NCBI RefSeq assembly: GCF_008831285.2
Contig: NW_022204603.1
Location: 1 to 40,253 of the forward strand
Source: Nymphaea colorata
Taxonomy: Eukaryota > Streptophyta > Magnoliopsida > Nymphaeales > Nymphaeaceae
Length of the DNA stretch: 40,253 nt
Direction of reading: 5' to 3'
The notes under the pieces were generated by a model, which was given only the letters and a program-made list of their open reading frames with translations, did no database searches and was not told the DNA's origin. Both the position numbers and the translations under genes were made by a program. Positions 10,389 through 21,164 of the stretch are shown one piece after another (within the stretch, counting starts at the first letter, position 1; each line of letters begins with the position of its first letter).

Positions 10389-10702
10389 CTGGTATATTCA
10401 ATGAAAACAAAGAAATCAGGAGAAGACAAATGAGAAAGGAAAAAAACACAGTCAATAAAGTCACGAAGAGAGAGCATGAGAAAAGAAAAGTGGAAAGGCG
10501 AGGGTGTGCATAGTGGGTACTTAAAAGGGTGGTGTTGATTAAAAGTCTGTACCATTGAATAATGTTACCCATATAGATTTGTATTTTAAGTATAGTTTGA
10601 TCATATGAACCTTTAACTGGTAACTTGGTTCCAGAAAATTGTCTTGGGGAATCACTTGAATGGAAAACATTGTCCCCATTCTAATTGTGAGACATGTGTG
10701 AT

Positions 10703-11055
10703 CAGGGGTGGAGCTAAGAATGTTTTGTAACAGGGCCAAACTAGCAGGGTCAAAATAAAAATTTTTCATTTTTTTTATATATGTTGAACTAACTTTTTAG
10801 ATTTACATATAAATTTTTAAAGTTTTTAAAATCTGAGAGCGGGGGGGGGGGGAGCTAAGGCCCTTCCTGCGCCCCCCCCCGGTGCCAAAAAAAAAAAACT
10901 CCTTGATTCAAAAAATGTAAAAATTTATATGTATATTTGGAAAATTTTAGTTTAATCTAAGTGAAAATTTTGAAAGAAATTTAATTTTGGCACTTGTTAA
11001 ATTTTTGAAACTATAGTTTGGCTCTTGCAACAAAACATTTGTGGCTCCACCTCTA
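10703..11055. mobile_element. Fold-back hAT-type MITE (inverted dimer) with a G-run/C-run centre
   Basis: The left arm starts CAGGGGTGGAGC and runs through aatgttttgtaacagggcc. The right arm, read on the complement, starts AGAGGTGGAGCCAC and runs through aatgttttgttgcaagagcc. The arms pair over roughly 150 bp and meet at a centre with 12 G (10841-10852) and 9 C (10872-10880). Each arm resembles the single MITE unit at 10236 or 39997. The flanks gtgtgat (10696-10702) and gtttgat (11056-11062) look like a decayed target duplication. Confidence 0.7.
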
Positions 11056-11119
11056 GTTTGATATTGGTTAATATTTTCCCGCTCAGTAGAGACAGAGCAG
11101 GATACGTTGTTCTTTTTTT

Positions 11120-11215
11120 AGTTTGGGAGGCCATGGCAACGACGAGAAACTGAGGTGGTTGTGACGTTCTTGTTCCCCCAAGCTCAAGTCCTTGGTAGAC
11201 ATCCTTCACCCAAGA
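11120..11215 (+). pseudogene. NLR LRR-end crumb
   Basis: The sequence gtttgggaggccatggcaac, then cgagaaactgaggtgg and caagctcaagtccttggtagac, matches the end of the NLR-B LRR at about 20145-20225. It is isolated from any other NLR sequence and has no frame. Confidence 0.5.
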
Positions 11216-13257
11216 AATGCATTTACAGCATTTAGAGGCTGTCAAAGCCTGAGAAAGGTTATTGGAACATAGACACATTGATTTTCTACTTCAAATATGA
11301 CGTATTTGGAGTAAATTGTGAAGTGCTTTACAAGATGAAGAGTACAAAAGGTAAAGTGTAAGTATATATCAATTGTTATAATAGTTTGTTGTATCTTGTC
11401 ATGGGGCCTTCTGTATGTTTTTAACTTACTGAAGTGTAGAGACCCTACAAGCAATGGAAGTTTAACCTTCGGATTCTGGTGCTCATCAAATTGTGGCTAC
11501 AACTTATATTGATGACTTTGCAATTTTTACTGATGCATTCCTCCCATGAGTAAAACTATTGTTTTTTTGTAGTGTTAATCATGTTTTCCATTGAAAAAAA
11601 ACAATTTTCCATTGAAAAGAAAACAAGGAAAAGAATAAAACTGAACAATTAAGCTGCCATCTTAGACATTTCAGACCTACAAATAAATACTAAAGATCAA
11701 ATCTTCAGCAGCTGAACTTTGGAGCGGTAAACAAACAAAACGATTTGTTGACAAAACAAAAGATCTCTCTCTCTCTCTCCCCCCCCCCCCCCAAAGCAGT
11801 AATTAAAGTATAAGCTCTATTCCCTGAGGAAAACTACAAATCTAGTGAAGAACAAGAGCACAAATTGAATGTAAAAGAAGGAAAATTGTTTAAATGAAAG
11901 CAACATAAGTTTAGGGTTTTCAATTAATTATAATCTTCACCCGCTCCAAAAGAACTACCTGTTCATTTAAATAGAGCTTCCAAACTAATTGGTTATTGGA
12001 TCCATTCTAAAATCTGACCCGTGCGAACCTGCGTCATTGATCCATTCTACAATCAGATCTGACTGCACTGCTGGGGTCACTCTCTATATATATAAGGAAA
12101 GTTGGTGAAAAGCAGACCAAATGGGTAAGAGACATAAACTAGACCTATTAAAATTAATTGTTAAAATATTTTTTGGGCAATCTAACCTCATAGATATGAT
12201 CTTAAGAGTAATTTGATGAGAAACATATATTAAGTTAATCATAAAAATATAAACAACTCTTATAGCACAAGCTTTTTGACTTTGCTGTGGGGCAGAATGG
12301 TTTCAAACTTACATACTACATCTCAGCATTCTGTAATTCTGTTTGAAGATGTATGGATCTAACTCACAGACATAAGAGTTGGATCTAGTTTGCACTTTTT
12401 TTGAATTCACATGTTTGAATATGTGTCGTGTAGTTTGATTGGATCAAAATCATATCTATATCCATTACTAGAGAGAGAGGTGTAGAAGCAGTAGAACGTA
12501 AGCACTTATAGTAAACATGGCACAAGCACAATATTTTTGTGTGAACATGCTATCATTTGACTCGATTAACTATTAGCAGATGCTAGCACCCATTTGACTG
12601 TGTGTATGTGCATGAGGCTGTGTTTAAGAGTCCGAAGCATCTTGACAGTTGGAGAAGTACATACATGTACACTTGCACACAGACACACAAACACACCAGG
12701 CTTTCACCAGATGATGTGCCGTATGCTCAATCCCAACATCTAACGAAATTTGGATTTTGACTGGTGGACACTTTGGTATTAAATTCATTTCATAACTGTC
12801 ATTTTTGCATTAGTTTATAGTATAGGCCAAAGCCACAGATATACCAAATCTTTTGTGGCATCCTTGAGTACATAATCGGTCCTCAATAGCCAAATAAAGT
12901 ACCCATCGGCTCTGATAGGGGTTTGGTTTTTCCATGTTTGAGGACATCAAGGCTCCTCAGTCTTCCTTACTCGCACCCGATTATAGATTTCAACTCTGGT
13001 CATCTTCCTTACTGGCATAGTTGGTTTTCTCTTTGTGCTCATTTGGAGGGTCTAGTCAACCCTTTGTTTTTCTGATTGTGAAAATTAGCATTTGTGTAAT
13101 GCTAACCATCCCATGTATAGGCGATTTTGTTTAAATAAGGGTAAGGGGCTAACCCCCATAAAGCTGTTACTGCAAATGGATTTGTTTTTACCTGTCATAA
13201 TTCAAGAATATGCATGTTGAATCCATTTTCATGCTGATATGAATCCAATCCATTTCC
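11216..13257. other. AT-rich intergenic DNA with one CT/C tract
   Basis: No gene seen. A (TC)n run at 11764-11779 passes into 14 C at 11779-11792. A short direct repeat with ccattcta is near 12000-12055. The stretch 12765-12825 resembles a monomer of the tandem repeat at 14944-15620 (attaaattcatttcataactg). Confidence 0.5.
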
Positions 13258-13550
13258 AGTGGGTGTGGTGTCTCTCCCGACTGGAGGAATTGCAACTGGA
13301 AGGTTTCACTGGGGACATCACCTTGGGAGGCTATGGGAAATGCCTCCCGAAACTAAGACACCAATGCCTTTCTGACATCCCCATGTCAAGTCTCTGGTGG
13401 ATTTCAATAATATTGCTCTCCAACAAAATGATGCAATAGCAACAACATGTCCCAGGGATGCAAGGAACAGATCGCCTGCCTCTCCAAAATTAAATTCTTG
13501 GCAATTGACAGCTGTTATGCACTCCACCCACGGCCAGAGTTAATGGACCT
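13258..13550 (+). pseudogene. NLR 3'-end fragment (C-terminal LRR)
   Basis: Matches NLR-B at about 20080-20360. It begins gggtgtggtgtctctccc, continues through actggggacatcaccttggg and gcctcccgaaactaag, and ends with acagatcgcctgcctctcc and a cagagttaatggac stretch. The first part reads in frame (WCLSRLEELQLEGFTGDITL), followed by frameshifts and stops. It has no N-terminal, NB-ARC or upstream LRR sequence, so it is an orphan 3' piece rather than a decayed full gene. Confidence 0.75.
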
Positions 13551-14943
13551 TCTGCTCCTGACATGCAATCTGTTTTCTCTGAGAAGGCTGTCAACATGGA
13601 TGAACCTAGCACAGGATTAGATTGTGAACCATGCAAAACAAGATGGAGATGGTGATGGCCTGCATAGATTCATGTTGGTGATGTCATTTTAGTGAAGGAA
13701 GGAGCATGATTTCGGCATCTGCTGTTTGTGGTGTAAAGATTTTTCATATTCTAGATTGTATCAAATTTTATAAAGATAATCATGCAAAACAGATTGTAGC
13801 AACTTCTATCTTTGTATCAAAATTTATAGTTTATATATATTGGCACAGCATGTGTTCAATTTTAGAATATAGGTGGAGAACACAGTGGGAATGTGGTTCA
13901 ATCACATGAACTGATTCAACCAACTAACAGTAATGTGTGATAAGGTTTGTTACTCCTATAGAAATGTTTGCTCTTAGACTCTCAAGAAGAGAGAGCTTTA
14001 TCCTTAAAAAAAATGCTTGATAACCAACTATCTACACATGTTTAATGGGTGGACTATTGGTGATGTAAGTTACACTGCAAGGTTTGGTGGCGTTGAAACA
14101 GACATCTTGGATATGCATACTCATTCATGCATGTCTATTGACATTTTGGCCTTGAATTTTCCATTTATTTGAGATATGATGCCTGTGGCTCATGTTGCAG
14201 AACTTGTTCGGCTAGCTGGCATTGTGGCTCAAATGTCTGGCGTTGAATGGTATATTCCTAAAATCAAGAACTTCAAAATTAATGTGGGAGAATGAGGTGA
14301 AGGAGTTGTTGTTTTCAGCTAGATATAGAAAGTGAAATTTTACCATCTATTATTGTCTTGGGATTTAAACCTTGTTGTGCCATTAATGTTGAACATAGAA
14401 GAAGTTTAAGATACATAGAGAGTGGAAAAAGTTGAGGGGTGTCATGTCAACATGAAAAGTGCTTGGCAAAGAGTAACATGGCAGCCATGTGCAAAGTCAA
14501 GGTTTAGGGTCCTTGTCATCCCTGAGGCAATATTTCTTTGGTGAAGGAATCTCATTCCTTATGGGTGGACTCCTTTTTTGTCACTCAACTGTCTCCTTTC
14601 TCTCTCTCTCTCTCTCTCTCTCACACAGACACACACACATACACAGATGCATGTGTGCATGCACATTGACACATACATAGTAAAGCAGAAAAAAAGGAAC
14701 TAGGATTGTCAGTTGGAAGTTTGAATATGTAGATAGAAAGTACTGCAATTGCTGCTTCACGCCATGCATTTGTTGTTAAGCTGAGCAAACTAGCTCCATA
14801 GATTGCACACGCAGACAAAACATGGAAATTAGGCAATGTTCCAGCAATAAAAGGAGGATATGTATCAAATCAGTTGAAGTTACCATATGGAATGAACACA
14901 CACACACAGAGAGAGAGAGAGAGAAAGAAGGGCAAAGGGGCTT
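13551..14943. other. Intergenic DNA with microsatellites
   Basis: No gene recognised. It holds (TC)n at 14599-14622 running into an (AC)-rich tract to 14645, and (AC)n at 14895-14907 running into (AG)n at 14908-14924. ORFs over these tracts are simple-repeat artefacts. Confidence 0.6.
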
Positions 14944-15620
14944 CTTCCTCAATGAATGAGCAATGCAATCTTTTAGTGCTTAAAGCAGTTAAAGCACCTT
15001 GCAGCCGTTCTTTTGGCTCTAGCATAAAAAAATTATTCTCTTATCACTGTCTTTTTTACTGCTCGATGCTTTTGATTAAATTCATTTCGTAACTGTCCTT
15101 TTTTTGCTTTAGTTTGTATGAATACCCTTTGTCTATCGTAAAGAAAATGTTGTTCTTGTCACTTTGTCTCTTTTGCTGGTGGATATTATGGATTAAATTC
15201 ATATAACTGCCTTTTTTGCTTTAGCATATACGAATATCCTTGGTCTATTCTAATGAAAATGATGCTGAGAAGGAAGGGTTAAACGGGCGTCTTCCTCAAT
15301 GAATGAGCAATGCAATCTTTTAGTGCTTAAAGCCAGTTCAAGCACCTTGCAGCCATTCTTTTGGGTCTATCAAAAATAAAGTTATTCTCTTACCACTGTC
15401 TTTTTGACTGCTGGATGCTTTAGATAAATTCATTTCATAGCTGTCCGTTTTTTTGCTTTAGTTTGTACGAATACCCTTTGTCTCTCGTAAAGAAAATGAT
15501 GTTCTCGTCGCTCTGTCTATTTTACTGGTGGATATTATGGATTAAATTCATATCAGAACTGCCTCTTTTTTGCTTTAGTGCCCTTGTTCTATCCTAATTA
15601 AAATGATGCTCTTGTCACCT
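14944..15620. repeat. Nested tandem repeat: 347-bp unit twice, each with two 119-bp submonomers
   Basis: The string cttcctcaatgaatgagcaa starts at 14944 and at 15291, a period of 347 bp. Within each unit a submonomer with gattaaattcat, aactg, tttttgctttag and a taaagaaaatg-like segment occurs twice. Starts near 15053/15172 and 15402/15521 both give 119 bp. A diverged relative lies near 12765. No coding sequence is seen. Confidence 0.8.
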
Positions 15621-16283
15621 CTTAGATTGAGCCTGTGCATTCATCCCGTGAAGAGTTGGCTCCCAAAGAGCCTGAACTCATGATCACCATGGGTGCTCTC
15701 TAGTTTCCATTAAAAAAAAAAGGCAGAAAGGCAACCATGTGCATGGTGTCCTTTTCTTCTTTTCTTTTCTCCTTTCTTTAATGGACAGGTAGATTGGATT
15801 CTCCACTTTCAAATGGGTTGGTTTCCCTCCATGATGAACAGATTGTCATTTATAGATTGAGTGGAAGTTTTTGAGTGCACCCATCAACATCATTGAATCC
15901 AAATCATTTTGGCTATGAAACTAAAAGGCCCCATTGTACTACCTTTACCACTTAAATATTCTAAGTGTCCCCCACTCAAGGACTGCCTACCTCATTGATG
16001 CCCACTTCGAGCTAGGCTTTTTTTTTTGGCTTAGTTAATTGACAGAAAATGGTTTGTTATTTTACAAGACGGTTGGAGCATGGTAGGTTTTGAACCTCCA
16101 AAATTGAGGAACTCCGACACCAGCCATTTCAAAAATTCTGACTTCCTGTTTGTGATTAAGCAATTCCATAACTTGCCAATTAGATAAAAGGTCAAAACTC
16201 TCACACTATTTTCCTTTGGCCGTAAGCGCTGCTTCGAGGCCTAAGTGGAAAGCAGGATTCTATGACCTGGTTTCCATCAGGGC
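15621..16283. other. Intergenic DNA, nothing recognised
   Basis: Unique-looking sequence with short A and T runs. No domain-bearing frame and no clear terminal repeats. Confidence 0.4.
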
Positions 16284-16362
16284 GGTTTGATGGGCAGGAA
16301 ATATTTCTTGTAGCCATGTAAATAAAATTTAAAGATTTAAAAATTTTCTTGCCCATCAAAAC
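16284..16362. mobile_element. Short hairpin MITE
   Basis: The left arm GGTTTGATGGGCAGGAAAT pairs with the right arm, which reads GTTTTGATGGGCAAGAAAAT on the complement. Only about 40 bp separates the arms. The arm sequence resembles the right terminus of the element at 8310-9925 (GGGTTTGATGGGTTGG), suggesting a related family. No clear target duplication. Confidence 0.5.
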
Positions 16363-16903
16363 ATAAAGACGCCAAAATTGAAGCCATTGACAAGTAGAGC
16401 ACGCACCGTATGGTTGGTTGAGCGTCACCCACTTGCTTTTCTTCGCCAAAGCAAAAGTTGGCAGTCAAAGTCTCCCCACCCAGAGCGGGTGACAAGCGAC
16501 AGCACCACCACTTCTGCAAGGTTGATGGCATTCCCTCCGGCACAAACAAATTGTACTTCTACTCAATGGTCAGGTCACAAAACTTGGATGGGCTAAATAA
16601 AATTTTGGATGTTGAAAAAAAAAAATCATGCATCCAAAGAGAAGTCCGACAAACGTGAGAAACAGGAACTCTAGTGATGTAGAAGTTTGTGGTTCGGGAT
16701 TTTTCCAGATTTATTTAGCACCAATCATGGACCTTTCCAGCCTGTAGAGCACTTCCTTCATTTTCCTTCTCCTTTCAAGATTTAAGAAGTGGTGGACCTA
16801 AATTTGTTTGGCCTTCCTTGGTCTTCCTCTCCATCCATTTTCAGATTTCCAGTTCTCTTCCTCTGCTAGCTCTTTCTTCTACCAAGATAAAAACAGAGAA
16901 GAG

Positions 16904-17362
16904 ATGACAACAGTAATGACACCCTTGTACAAACACTTATTTCTATTCTGTTGGGGGATGTAACCAGCATGTTAAAGAAAAGGTGGACCACATCTTGAAT
17001 GCCAAAGATGATCTCGAGGTTCTCAAAGAAAAGCTGAGATGCTTTGAGAAGGCCCTAAAAGTCGTAGATCAGAAGCCCTTTTTCAGCAATGAACGCAATA
17101 GAGATCTGGAGGGAGAGCTGAAGGATGTTTTCTATGATTCCCAGGACATCATCGAAGGATACCAAACCACAATCGCACTTTGCAAAAGGGAAAAGCATTT
17201 ATAACTTCATGGAACAAGGTAAGGAAGCCCTGGACCACTCTGTGTTCTTGCTTTAAGGAACATGTATCTGCTTCCAACAAACTTGCAGATGATATTAAAA
17301 ATATCAACCAAAAGCTTGATGAAATAAAAGAAAATAATAAGATGATGGTAGATGTGTTTTGA
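16904..17362 (+). pseudogene. NLR-B N-terminal coiled-coil (Rx-type) region
   Basis: The stretch from 16983 reads HILNAKDDLEVLKEKLRCFE, then ELKDVFYDSQDIIEGYQ. This is the helical Rx-N pattern in which the usual EDVID-like motif is replaced by DSQDIIE. A second frame from 17205 reads RKPWTTLCSCF and INQKLDEIKENNKMMVDVF, ending at 17362. The ATG at 16904 was chosen because the preceding gagaagag context aligns with NLR-C, whose ATG is at 36976. In the actual frame that ATG meets TAA at 16961. Confidence 0.8.
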
Positions 17363-18398
17363 AGAGATATTGGTGGTGAGGGTCTTGTTCATGGTGAACA
17401 TGACAACCCCGAGAGATAACCCATCACATGGGTGTACAACCACCCACAGGCAGGAGGATGATAAAAAGGTGATAGTAGAAAAGCTTTTGTTGAATGACTC
17501 CACAGAGAGAAGTAAGACACAAAAGCGTGGTGTTTCTATTATTTCTATTGTAGGAAAAGGTGGAATGGCAAAACAACTCTTGCAAAAATGGTCTTTAAAG
17601 AACTTGAAGAATATTTTGGGAAACGTAGATGGTGGGTTTGTGTTTCAGAAAGGCCAAACCGTAAGGATTTGGTGCGGCAGATACTAAGGGAAGTATGCAA
17701 GGGATCTGGAGAAAACCTGATTGTTCCTTGAGTGAGTTGTGCACACAATTACGGAACGAGCTCTCAAAGGGAAAATTTTTGTTGGTCCTAGATGATGTGT
17801 GGGAACTGAAATGGTGGGAGAAAAAGGTAGAGGGAACATTGATGATGGGTGTAATGGGGAGCAATATTTTGATGACCAGTAGAAACAAAAATGTATCGTA
17901 TGGGATGCATGCTTCTTATATGCATGAGTTACGAGAATTTAGTTTTGACCAAAGCTGGGAGTTGTTTCTAAAGGAGGCATTAAGAGAAGGCCAAACAGAA
18001 GAAGATTTGATGATGCACAAGATCAGAGATGTTGGAAAGAGAATAGTAAGGAAGTGTGGTGGGTTGCCGCTTGTAATTAAGACGGTAGGGTCGATGATGC
18101 ATACCAAGAAAATGCATACTGAAGATTGGAAATTCGTTGAGGGTAGTAAGATATGGGAATGGAAGATGCCTGCAGCTGAAATTGGGGGCAAATTCTTCCA
18201 GGTCTCATGCTGAACTATGATGACTTGCCGCATTATTTGAAGAGTTGTTTTGTTTATTGCTGCATTTATCCAAAGGATTGTGAAATTGAAAGGGAGACAT
18301 TGATAAGGCAGTGGGTGGCGCATGAATTGATTGAGGAAAAGGACAGCATAGATGTGGAAGTGACAGCAAACCAATATATTAAAGATCTGATGAACTGA
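17363..18398 (+). pseudogene. NLR-B NB-ARC nucleotide-binding domain, P-loop frameshifted
   Basis: The P-loop is seen as IVGKGGMAKQLL. Reading one base later after GGM gives the expected lysine and two threonines, so one base has been lost near 17566. The following RNBS-A region is in another frame. From 17695 one frame holds kinase-2 (FLLVLDDVW), RNBS-B (GSNILMTSRNKNV) and GLPL (CGGLPLVIKTVG). After a shift at about 18200 the RNBS-D motif appears (CFVYCCIYPKD) and the segment ends at a TGA at 18396. Downstream, the MHD region has the His and Asp displaced by another shift near 18455. Confidence 0.88.
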
Positions 18399-18439
18399 TG
18401 CTTGATTGAAGAAACCCATAGTAGATTTTTTGAGGGCAC

Positions 18440-20379
18440 TTGTCTGAAGTTGCATGCATTTTGCATTACCTTGCCTTATATATTGGTGGCAAGGAATATA
18501 GCCATGCCTCTGAGCACACCCACCATCTGTCATTATTTGGTGTCAACGATGCAGAAGTGCACAAGCATAATGCCTCGGAAGCAGCAAATAAGTTGCGCAC
18601 ATTATTGACCATGCAGAATTGCCGTTGATCCATATTAAAGACTTAACCAATTTCAAATGGTTGATGTTGTTGTCATTGCCATGTTTAATGGATGAGCTGC
18701 CAAAGTCCATTGAAGACTTTTTCACTTCTAAAATATCTCAATCTAAGCTGGTCTAATGTGAGATGGTTGCCCAGTTCAATCGGCAGACTCTATAACTTGC
18801 TAACGTTGGATTTATGTTACAGTCAATCCAAGAGTTGCACAAGGAAATGGTCAAACTGTGCAACTTGAGGCATCTTGGCCTGAAAGATACAGAGAAATTG
18901 GAATTTGTAGCCGAAGGACTAGGGAAGCTTACTAATTTACGGACCTTGCATAGGTTTATGGTATGCGATGACAAAGGGAAGACAAGAGGTTGCAATATTA
19001 ATGAACTGAAAGAGTTTAACAAACTGAAGGGAGAATTGTTGATTGAAGGTTTGCGGGGAGAAAGGGTGAAAGTGATCGATGCAAAGAACGTACATCTTAA
19101 GGAGAGGCATGAGCTAATTGGTGTGTAATTGGACTTCAAGGTGGGAGACATTGACAGATAGTGCTTCTGAAGAGAGGGGTTTGCTGGAGGCTTTGGAACC
19201 TCACATTGCATATAGTGGTTGGGAATTTGTGGTTATAAAGGAGACGGGCCTGCATGGTATTTGGACACCAACTATGTGGAGCTGCCGATGCTACGCCTAG
19301 AATGTTACCCATCATGGGCAACAGTGATAGGAATTAAATCATTGGAAGAATTGAAGGTCAAGTACTGCCCAACATTGTATGAATTGCCGAGCATGCCTTT
19401 GCTGAAGTCCTTGAAGATTTGGGAGTGTGATGGGCTTAACACGATTGGTGACTTGCCGGCATTGGAGTCATTGGATGTGAACAGATGTAAAAAGCTGAAG
19501 ACTCTCGCTAACATGCCATCATTGAAGTCCTTGAATAAAGGGATGAATGTGAAAGGCTGAAGACTCTTGCTAACATGCCCGTGTTGGAGTCGTTGGAGGT
19601 GAAGGGATGTGGTAGGGTAGAGCAAGTAGCTGATGATCACATGCCAGCTTTGAAGGGGTTGTGGTTGTCTGACCTGAACATTTTGAAGCAGCTCCCTACT
19701 CGCCTTCCTTCACTTGAGGAACTGCACGTGAAGCATTTGCCCAACTGGGAATCAACATTTACTTATATGCCATGCTTAAGAAGGGCGTTTTTTAACAATT
19801 GTCTAAAGATGCAGACAGAAGTCTTGATTTATGCTCTATCGGAGCGGGTGGGGCATGAGGGTCAAGCGACTCAGCTCAAAGGCTGTCAGTGTTAAAGTGC
19901 AAATGTGCAACATTGGGATGGAAATTGCTTGAGCAACTGCCGAACCTCATTGAGTTGCATTTGGATCCAGAATCAGCAGTGCTACTGTCATCACAGGTCT
20001 CGACATTTCTACCCTCCCTTAAATATCTGTATTTGGAGACAACAATGTGGATGAGGAGTCAAATGGGGAAGAGTGCCTCAGTGGGTGTGGGGTCTCTCCC
20101 AACTGGAGCTATTGCACTAGTTGGTTTCACCGAGGATATCAGCTTGGGAGCCACTGGCAATGCCTCCCGAAGCTGAGATGGCTAAGGATTTATGACTTCC
20201 CCAATCTGAAGTCTGTAGTGGACGTGAATAATATTACTCCCCAACAAAATGAAACAACATGTCCTACTGATGCAAAGCAACAGATTGCCTGCCTCTCGAA
20301 GCTTGAACATTTAGCTACTTCTGGATGTCCAGCACTTCATCTGCCGCAGGAGTTAAGGACCATCTTGGGGGAAGGTTAA
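18440..20379 (+). pseudogene. NLR-B LRR domain, multiply frameshifted
   Basis: Starts with HASEHTHHLSLFGVNDAEVH, the region just before the first LRR, which aligns with the left edge of NLR-A. LRR units follow in pieces: 18814-19128 (LCNLRHLGLKDTEKLEFVAEGL), 19219-19560, 19575-19895, 19889-20176 and 20047-20379. The C-terminal repeat pattern (LPALESLDVNRCKKLKTL, MPVLESLEVKGCGRVEQV) is typical of RGA-type CNLs. A TAA at 19126 replaces a codon that is still open in NLR-A. Confidence 0.85.
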
Positions 20380-20499
20380 ACGATAGGTGATGATAGTATT
20401 GCTATATCATGTTACTGAACCTTTTCTGTTCATTTTAAATTGCATGAAATTGTAACAATTTTTTTTTGGATAAATTGTTACTAATTTCACTGAACCTTC

Positions 20500-20700
20500 A
20501 ATCGTTGTGGATTGACTCATGTCCAGCACTCCATCTGCACAGAAGTTGAGCGACCATCTTGGGGGAAAGATTACACATATATAGATAATGTTACTGAAAA
20601 TCGAAGAAAATTGTAATTAATTATTTCGGTTAAATGTGTTTCCATTTTATTGTCTTTTTCCTCTCTTTCTCTCTCTCCCTCTCCCTCTTGTTTGATTTGG
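20500..20700 (+). repeat. Second copy of the NLR 3' end and downstream tail
   Basis: The sequence catgtccagcactccatctg at about 20518 and gaccatcttgggggaaag at 20552 repeat 20327-20375 of NLR-B. A tail with ttactgaa and aattgtaa follows in both. It is a partial direct duplication of the gene end, about 190-200 bp downstream. Confidence 0.7.
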
Positions 20701-21164
20701 GTCCAGTAAATGATGTGGTGTTCAACCGAACTGGTGTACCTTTTATGCATCAACAGAGTCTCGTCCAGCTGTTTTAACTTACTCAAAATGTAGTCCATCT
20801 CTCTCATTTGATTCTTTTTGTAATTGAAAACAAATATCAATTATGTGAATACCAGCAAGTGCGATGTATAAATGATAAATGCGGTGCTATTTGGCTCAAA
20901 CAGAAAGCAATGTTTTTTGGCTTGAATCAGTACAAATACTAAAAATTGGGATTGGTCATTATTTGAGCGACCTTCAAAGTTTTGTTTTTTCGTATTTAGG
21001 CCATTAATATGCATTTAATCATCTTCACAAATTTAAAACACATACCCACAATCTGAAAAATGTGCCTACATTCTTAACTCTAAGAAGATGCATTAGCTAG
21101 CACTATACACATTTCTTCAAAATTATATGAGATGTTTGAAAAAAATATATGGAAACTGCACTTT

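Larger units (their letters stand above)
16904..20379 (+). pseudogene. NLR-B: near full-length CNL (CC-NB-ARC-LRR) resistance pseudogene
   Basis: The domain order CC, NB-ARC, LRR can be followed from ATG at 16904 to the stop after LPQELRTILGEG at 20379, about the length expected of an intronless CNL gene. The kinase-2 motif ends in W (LDDVW), which marks the non-TIR class. The copy is broken by at least eight frameshifts or stops: near 16960 and 16977, at 17202, 17360, 17566 (P-loop), 17687, 18396, about 18450 and 19126. It cannot make a receptor. NLR-A and NLR-C are paralogues on the same strand. An intact relative would act in the cytoplasm as an ADP/ATP switch sensing pathogen effectors. 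Confidence 0.9.

Noticed and set aside
10153-10572. 139-codon minus-strand frame, hydrophobic and Phe/Leu/Ser-rich
   Set aside because: It overlaps the complete hAT MITE at 10236-10388 and its hydrophobicity comes from A/T-rich composition. No recognisable domain.
14944-15620. CRISPR-like array
   Set aside because: The repeats are long (119 and 347 bp), diverged and without unique spacers, and the DNA is from a plant.
17916-18533. 205-codon open frame on the minus strand
   Set aside because: It lies opposite the NB-ARC and pre-LRR region of NLR-B and has no domain of its own. It is a shadow of the + strand coding sequence.
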